Shown in pieces: positions 25,273 through 34,379 of a stretch of DNA of 36,782 bases. The position numbers and the translations under genes were made by a program. Origin of the DNA: Priapulus caudatus (taxonomy: Eukaryota > Priapulida > Priapulimorpha > Priapulimorphida > Priapulidae); the NCBI RefSeq assembly GCF_000485595.1, contig NW_014577212.1:167903-204684 (forward strand), in the 5' to 3' direction. Below the pieces are notes generated by a model, which was not told where the DNA came from, ran no database searches, and was given only the letters and a program-made list of their open reading frames with translations. Position 1 is the first letter of the stretch; each line of letters begins with the position of its first letter.

Positions 25273-27221
25273 TCTGTCACACAGCACACACGTGCACAAT
25301 GCAGCACGCGGGCACGCGGCACGTCACACACCGCGCGCACGCGACACATATAGCATTACACACATACACATACGCGCAACAACCGTCACACACTCTGGCA
25401 ACACACACACACCACACACCGCAGCACACACCGGCACACGACGCGCGGGCTACGCACACATACAGTGCACGCACACACATACACACATGCCCGGCCCCGT
25501 CAACACGGCACACTACACACGCGCGCTCACGCGCGCACGCCACAGCCGACACATGCCTGCACACACACACACGCACACGCAAGACATACCCACACACACA
25601 ACGCCGCCGCTCACAACGGCACGCCGACGCACAACAGCACACAGCACACGACACCAGCACACACAGCGCCACACACACAGCCTGCACGCACACACAACAT
25701 GCCACACCGACACACACTGTTATCATTGCGTATTGTTGGTTGTGTGCGCGTGTGTGTGCGCGTGCACGTGTATGTGACTATACGTGCATGCGTGCATGTA
25801 GTTCATCCGTGTTCCTGTATGTATGTTCGCGTGAGCGAGTCGCACAAGTGGCATGTACGGCCTGTTATGCGTGGCGTGCCGGTGCGTGAGTGCACGGTGT
25901 CATATACCGTGTACGTGGCGTGTAATGTAACGTGTGTTCTTAGCGTTGTATGTAGTGGCGTGTATGGCGTAGCATCTACTAATGTTACTCCTCTGTTATT
26001 CACGCAGAGTGGGCGGCCGGTGCGTGTGTGGCAATGTTATGTACGTGTGTACGTGCGTGTATGTATCGTGTGACGTGGCGTGTATGTACGTGTGTACGTC
26101 GCGTGTATGTACGTGGTGTTCTTTTGCGTGTATGTATGCGTGTATGCGTAGCATCTACTAATGTTACTCTCTGTATTCACCAGGTGGGCGTGCCGGTGCG
26201 TGCGTGCATGTGTATGTACGTGTGTACGTGCGTGTATGTACGTGTGTGTATGTACGTGTGTACGTGCGTGTATGTAGTGTGTACGTGTGTGTATGTACGT
26301 GTGTAACAGTGCGTGTATGGTACGTGTGTACCGTGGCGTGTATTGTACGTGTGTGAAACGTGCGTGTATGTACGTGTGTGTATGTACGTGTGTACGTGCG
26401 TGTATGTACGTGTGTACGTGCGTGTATGTACGTGTGTACGTGCGTGTATGTACGTGTGTGTATGTACGTGTGTACGTGCGTGTATGTATGTGTGTTCGTG
26501 CGTGTATGTACGTGTCTATGCCCAGCATCTAGCATTACCCTCTGTATTTACCAGGTGGGTGTACCGGTGGTGCCGTGTGGCGACGTCGTGACGTGGATCA
26601 ATGACCGGCTGGCGACGCCGCTCAAGGACACGCTGCTCGACGTGCGAGGCAAGGAGGGAGTCGTGCAGCCTCTCGCCTCTCTCATCCTCTCCATCACTGC
26701 CGTGATGGCTAACAACGTCATCACGATGTGCTACTCACCGCTAGAAGATCTCCCGGAGGAGGTTGCTTGGTGGCTGCAGACACCGCCTGTCGACGTGACC
26801 GCGAGACCGAGTGGAAGGGATTCCGGTGTAATAGATAAAAACGGGTTACGGAGAAAGAGAGAAGAGAGAGCGAGAGAGAGAGAGCGAAGGAGCGAGAAGG
26901 CGGAGAGCGAGAGACGAGAGAGGAGGGGGGGAGGAAGGAGAGAAAGTAGCAGAGCGAGAGAGAGAGAGAGAGGGGGGGGAGGGAGAGAGAGAGAGAAGAG
27001 CGAGAAGGGCGAGGAAGAGAGGAGAGAGACGAGAGGAGAGAGAGAGAGACGAGAGAAAGCGAGAAGGCGAGAAGAGCGAGTCAGCGGATCGAATGGGGGG
27101 CGGCGCGGGCTGAAGGGTGGAGGGGGGGGCAGATAGAGACCAGGTGTTGGGGTACAAAAGTGTGTGTGAGTTTGCGTGTGTGTTGTGTGTGTGTGGTGTG
27201 TGTGTGTGTGTGTGTGTGTGT

Positions 27222-27284
<63 letters not shown>

Positions 27285-30200
27285 TCGTGGTTGAGTGTGT
27301 ATGTTTGTGTGGTAATGGCGGGGGTGCGTGCGTGCCTGCGAAAGATAGAACAGAAACATAATGCGAGTGAGAGCGAGAGAAGGGAGCGAGAAAGAGGGGG
27401 AGAAAGAAACAGGAGAGCCAGTGACGTACATTCTAGCCTCATAAAACAGCAGTAGGCCCCTACGCGAATGTATGCGTACAATAAGCACTCGTATTCAGTT
27501 ATGATGTATATATATATATATCAAGAGTACATAATAGAGTACTATTAATAAATAATTAGATAATATAGATAATACAGATTAATAATAAATCTCTATTATG
27601 TGCTCTTGATATATATAAACGATGTGATTATTAATTACTAGTATTACCTTTTAACAGAATATATAGGATTAGTAAAGCTGTATTCGAGCCGCTGCAATTA
27701 CTCAACGCTCAATACTCAACGCACGTGGTGCCTATTGATAGCACAAAAAGAAAGTACTCATCAATTTACCCGTGCATACATTTAATAGAGCTTTTTATTC
27801 ATTTTTCTAGCTGACAACATCAAACCATTAGAGGTGCCAGACGGATACAGTGGTGAGTAATTGACTGTGCAGGCATGACGCAGATAAGTTACCTATACCT
27901 TCGCACTGCTAATAATGCCGCCATCCAAGAAAATAGAAGAAATCAAGTAATCTTCCTCATGGCATGTTGACTGGCAGCAGCTGCATGGGTAAAAAAGCAC
28001 ACCACTCGGTGTATTAATTAGCACATTAGTTTGCAAAAACTTTGTGTTCAGCACACTTAATATGTAAGAAGCGAGATGGCATGTAAACGACGTACGTACG
28101 TAAGGCGCATCCCATGCAGCGTTTTTCACGCGTAATTTAAATCGACGTAATCACTACATCCTAAACACAAACCTGAAACACGCATAATCGGTGATCGATA
28201 TAATACGTAAACTTCTCAGCTTGTAATCTACGCAATTTGTATTTGTGTTCCATATTTTCTCTATGCGCAAACCATAGCTCATTTGCGTGATCTGATTTCT
28301 ACTATTACTTTATTCGCTAATAATTTAGCTGTTTGGCTGTCAGTTCAATTTTGATTTTTTTGGATCTTGTCTGGTGCACCGACGTTGGGATGAGACTAGC
28401 TTAATTGGACTAAAAGCTCAATCGTCTTCAATTGCAACTAAAAACCGTATATAATTATAAACCGGCTTTGGTGTAACCATAATGTATCCTGTTATTTTTC
28501 CCACACTGCACGTTGTCTATAATAGCTGCCAGAAGTGCCTGCACGCATTCTTTTACACTGGAATGTTCGTCGGCGCACTAATTTACCGATTTGAAAATTT
28601 CCCAAAGCGAAAGCATGCAAGCAGGCGCGCGTAGCAATCAATATGGCTGCCACAATGATTCTATTGTCAGCGTTCATATTATTGTCGTTTTCAGTGGCGG
28701 AGGTGTTGTGTGAAGGCCTGTGTGAGAATGGAGGCAGATGTATGGCGAGAAACGTGACGGAGAAGGACGACTGGACCGTAGGTTTTACGTGCGAATGTGT
28801 GTCAGGATTCGCCCTGCCCAACTGCCGAGAGAGTAAGTCGACAAATAATAATTTTAATTTTAATTATTGTTTAATTAAACGGATTTAAGATAACGGACCG
28901 TGATTTGAAGAAATTTACCTAATCGAGCATGTATAGGGCCGGGGTGGTTGCCCGACTGGAGGACATCATCATATGAACGGTCTGGCGGGATTACGTCATC
29001 ATGCGTTTGCGATGCATGTTGCGAAAAAGTTTCACTTTACACTGAATTACACTGAACCATTTATATCATCATCTTTCAGACTAAAACATATATATTATAA
29101 TTCTCTGTAACCATAACACGAAAGTTACGAACGAATCGTTACTACTGCACTGTGCATCTGTATCATTGCAGTTGATCGACGTCGGTGGCACATAAACACA
29201 CAAGAGGAGCGTACACAGCGAATCGAGGTGCGCAACTCGCCATGTTTAGCATTCTAGCATCTCGTATCCCGCCAAGGGTTTACCTCGTGAGAAAAAACAC
29301 TAAAACTATGGTTTGGTCAACGATATGTAATCAATAAAGTTAAGCGCAGGACAGTTTGAAGCGCCGCCTATTTAGTGGCACTCGTCCGCCGTTACAACGT
29401 AATTGTAGTAACACGTAGGCCTACAGTTTTAACTTATTGACGAGCTACGTAAGTAACTGAATATAACACGAGTGAATAATAACTCGAAATAATCCAGTTT
29501 ATTTCCGTGTTTACATAACTACCTGAGCATAACACTAATGTAGTAACCCGGACCGTTTTATTTCGGCTCCGTGCCCAGGCGTGCTCGTGAGTATGAATTG
29601 ATGTTTTTCTCTATCTCTTGCAGTTGCGGGAGGCGATGGCGTATTACCTGTGTCCGCTCCGGGCCGACACGATGGCGCAGCTCGCCATGCTTGCGTCAGC
29701 CTTCGAGAAGCTCACTGAGGTGCCAGAGGAGCTCACACTATCCACGATGGTACGTCACCTCCTCGGTTCCCTGCCGCGGCTGCAGGGGGCGCCACCCACG
29801 ACGCACAACGTACACAGCAAACTGATACGGCGGCCACTTGATGCCATTGGCAATGCATTTATTATTAATTCCATAATAGTTCTAATGTGAGCCCAAGTAG
29901 TGTTTCCTAAGGTATAAAAGTAGTTTGTCGTTTGAATATGTGTAGCCCTCATTCTAATCAGAGGAATATCTGGAGCCATGTCGACGTTTTCCATAGTGAA
30001 TTTCATCACACAGTTTTCTCTGGCGTATTTCTTCATACAGTTTTCGCTGGTGTATTTCTCCACACAGTTTTCGCTGGTACATTTCTCCACACAGTTTTCG
30101 CTAGAGCATTCTCCACACAGTTTTCGTTAGTGTACTTCTTCACACAGTTTTGTTAGAGCATTTCTCCACACAGTTAATGCTAGAGCATTTCTCCACACAG

Positions 30201-32197
30201 TTAATGCTAGAGCATTTCTCCACACAGTTAATGCTAGAGCATTTCTCCACACAGTTAATGCTAGAGCATTTATCCACAGTATTCGCTGGTGTATTTTTTC
30301 ACACAGTTTTCGCTAGAGCATTTTCCACATATCGAATCAAATTCAAAACCACGTGTTGTTTGTACCCCCGTATCCATACCCCTGTCACAACCTTCCCCCT
30401 TCTATTCAGCGTTGCAATTTGGAATCGCTTATTGAGAGTCTGTCCGTGTTCACCAAGGACGCCAACCAGGAGGCAGGCCGCATCGAGGAGATATCTTCCT
30501 CCATCTTGGGAGTGACTAGCAACATAGCGAGCGCAATCGGCTGGTGGTAGGAATGTCTCCCCATGCTCTATACGTAACGCTGCCACGCGTGCTTCTCGCT
30601 GTAGGTAAACGTACCGATCAGTGCGGGCCATGCCATGTCACGGAACTTTGCGTTTGATACGGAACGTTGCATTCGGCACGGAACACTCCCGTTTGATACA
30701 GAATACTGCGTTCGACGCGGAACTTCCCCGTTTGATACGGAATACTGAGTTCGACACGGAACTCATCCCTTTGATACGGAATACTGCGTTCGACGCGGAA
30801 CTTTCCCGTTTGATACGGAATACTGAGTTCGACACGGAACTCTCCCATTTGATACGGAATGTTGGCACTCGCGCGCGAACCATGCGTGCTATAAACGTTA
30901 CGGAGCTCAATCTGCCCAAATGTGCCGTATGAGCACAAATGTGCGCTATACGCTACCTGTCCACGATTGTAACACCTTTCTTCCTAGTTCACGGCCAACC
31001 GACCGCAGCAACGCGAATGTTATCAGAATGGGCGAAACCTCTACCCTGACTGACGACGCTCTCGCAGAGCGAGTAGGTCTACAGTCGCGCTCGTGTGTTT
31101 TCAGGGTGAAGACCATTCGCAAGGAGCTGGCGTTACATAACGGCACGTTACCCGACGATTCACCGTACGTGCCCTACAGCCTGATCGGCGACATTCCCGA
31201 CGAATGGAATAGCACGATAGATGAGGTAGGTGGTCACCAAGACGCCGGCCTCTGCATAATCGTGCATGCTTGCTAAATTTTGAATTTTTCAAAACACATT
31301 TGAGTAATAATTATCTATTCGTCACGTTTTCTAATTAAAATAAATAAATTGAAGATTGAAGATTCGCGCAAGTAATAATGGAAATGGGTGAAATTACCCC
31401 CTAATGAAGCAGTCTTAAATGGAATTTACTAAACAGATCGCGTGGTAGCAGATTTGGCGTGGTAAGAGCTCTAGGTGGATTGTCGCGTGAATACGTGCTT
31501 ATAAGCCCACCACCCTTCTCAGTTCACATTTCTTTACGTTTTCTAACGTAAAGAACAAGACATACAACGAACGTAACAAGACGACGAAGAACAAGATAAC
31601 GAAGAGCGTATTTCTAAAATAATAACTATAACTAGTGGTTATTATTATTTTGATAGTGCCTTTGCGATATTATCGCCTTACCCATCGTCGATTCAGCGAC
31701 TTATTTGGATTAAAGGTATATTCGGAATTTGTATTGCTGCAACTGTGATCATTGTATTTCAATGATTTCAGTATAGAGCCGTACTTGAAAATGTGACTGC
31801 ACTGGAGCTTGAATTCACCGTTGCCGTTCAAGCAAAAAAGGGACCGGGCGAGAGCGGAAGCTCTTTACAATCGAAGAGGAAATCTTCGGAAATTCTTTAC
31901 TTGCGCACGTCCGAAATGCCCGGATGTTAGTGAATATTTTCGAACGCTTTGCGTGTTTTAGTATACTTCATCATAGATTTTGAAATTTCGAAATGCCTCT
32001 CTATAAAATAATAATAATAATAATAATAATAATATATTATAGATTCTTATAGATAGATTATTACGTCAGATAAAAGTATAAATGTGTTAATTGCGTAAGT
32101 CACTTGCGTAGAAGGTATATACTAGCAATTCCTTTAATTAATAATATTTATGAGAAATTTAGGTTCCTATATATTGTATACAAACTATAGTGAATCT

Positions 32198-32232
<35 letters not shown>

Positions 32233-33958
32233 TATATATATATATATATATATTGATATATATATATAATATTATATGTATTTATACCGCAACTCTTTTC
32301 GATAGAATTGAACCCGTTTGTTTTTACATGTGCCTTGCAGTAGCTGTACAGCCACAGTCAGATAACGAACATTGCGGCAATTTCGTATTGCCAAATAAAA
32401 CGGAGGGTATGTTTGACTCACTAGATGCATCCCCATTTGAGTCGAAATTCGAGGTGAGACATGAAACAAAACTATTTTACGAAATGTAAAATTCATTAAT
32501 CTACCGAGGAATACTTCGGAAATACCAAAATGTATACGCGAATTACTTGATATGTAGTATGTCATTCTATTTAAAAATCGGTAGTCTATTGCTGTTCAGT
32601 TCAAATGAATCCGAGCGGATTAAAGAATGTTGTTCATTAAGATTCATTGGAAATTACAACCTCAAGCAAACGAGCGAAAATATTTTACCGAGACTTAACG
32701 GTTGCCTATCATCAGTTATAGCCCCATGTCTGTCGCGAATTCCTGACGCGAGATTAGACCATTTTAAATATATGTGAAACGAGAACCACCAGATGAGTAA
32801 ATCGTAATTTGGGAGTAGAAGTCAAGCGGGGGAACATTACACATTTGTACCTTTTCCTTCGTCTGTAGGTCAGCTGTGCAGATTACAACGCCGAGACAGG
32901 CGACTCGTCTGCAGACTCGGTGTCCGATTCGCCTACGGTCACAGCCAAAGTGGTGGCGTCCGACAATGCGAACATACCCGTAGCGAACACGTCCGAACCG
33001 TTTGTCATCAGCTTGCCCAACACCGGTGCCGTCGTAAACATTCAGTACAACGATACGAAGCTGCTATCCCAGTACGTGCCACACGTCTATTATATTACAC
33101 TAGTGTTTGTAATTATTGTAATATTAGGTAATGAGTTACAACAAGTGCCACGTTACGTATAAAAAGTGCAAGTATTATGACTAAAATTACGTGAATTCAG
33201 TTTCACAAAAATTATTATATTAACCAGAGTGAATAAAAAGAAGGTTTGTTCCCCCAGTTCCCTGCCTTGTGGGTGTATATAGGAGGCGGGGCGAGTTTTA
33301 GGGACGTGGGATTGGACCATTTTAATGATCTGGGAACCGTTAACTATACTAGCTAATTATCTCGTGATTCGCGAATATAAGTTAACCTGAACGCAAGAGA
33401 GCCGAAATTGATATTATAGGATGGATATTTTATTTGGATATTTTATATTATTATTAATATATATTATTTAATTAACCGGAAACTAGGAATTAGCTTATTC
33501 CTTACTTGGGAAACTGGAAATGGACCTCCCGTTCTTCATCAATATAACACTAACAACCCAAAAACGTCTCATATCGATTCTCACCGACGACGTCTGGTCT
33601 GTCTCACATATGTGTTTAACCTTCACGTCGACCTACACGAATAAAGTCGTCTGCTAGTGCTCTCGCCGTGTCTCTACTGCAGACAAGCAACCCAGCACAG
33701 CGTTGATGGAGTGCCCTACGGATCGGTCGTCGTCCTCCAAGTGCGGCCGCTGGCGGACAACCGCACCGAAGGTGCCGTGCCGGATTTCTGGTCGGAGAAC
33801 GTGACAATGCTGCAGGTGAGGGCTGCGATAAAACGTTGGATAACCGTGACGACCACGACGACTACGACGATGACGATGCGTGACGGTCATCTAACCGCTG
33901 GAATATTCCACGATAGTATCTTATTAGCCTTCGCCTATATCTCCACACTCTGTCTTTC

Positions 33959-34020
<62 letters not shown>

Positions 34021-34347
34021 ATAATATGCGTGTGTATGTAAGAGTATATTGTTTTTCCCGTCTAGTGGATCTATCTCTGTGTGTGTCCATTTCTCTCTCT
34101 CTCTCTCTCTTCTCTTGTTCTTATTCTTTCTCTCTGTTTCAACCACTAGCTCATTTTCTCTTTTCACACAGGCACACACACACACGCACACACACGCACG
34201 CAGGCCACGCACGCACGCACCACGCACGCGCGGCACGCACTCACGCACTCACGTACGCGCACGCGCACACACACGCACGCACACGCCGCCCCGCGCACGC
34301 ACGCACACGCCGCCCCGTGCACGCACGCACGCAACGTACGCGCGCAC

Positions 34348-34379
<32 letters not shown>

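Noticed and set aside
24880-27136. ORFs up to 328 codons of Thr/His/Ala or Cys/Val
   Set aside because: CA/GT array translation that happens to run into true exons at 24909 and 26555.
30920-31276. Separate small gene at 30920
   Set aside because: Its start lies in the intron; the coding part is the GAIN exon 30988-31225 with clear acceptor and donor.
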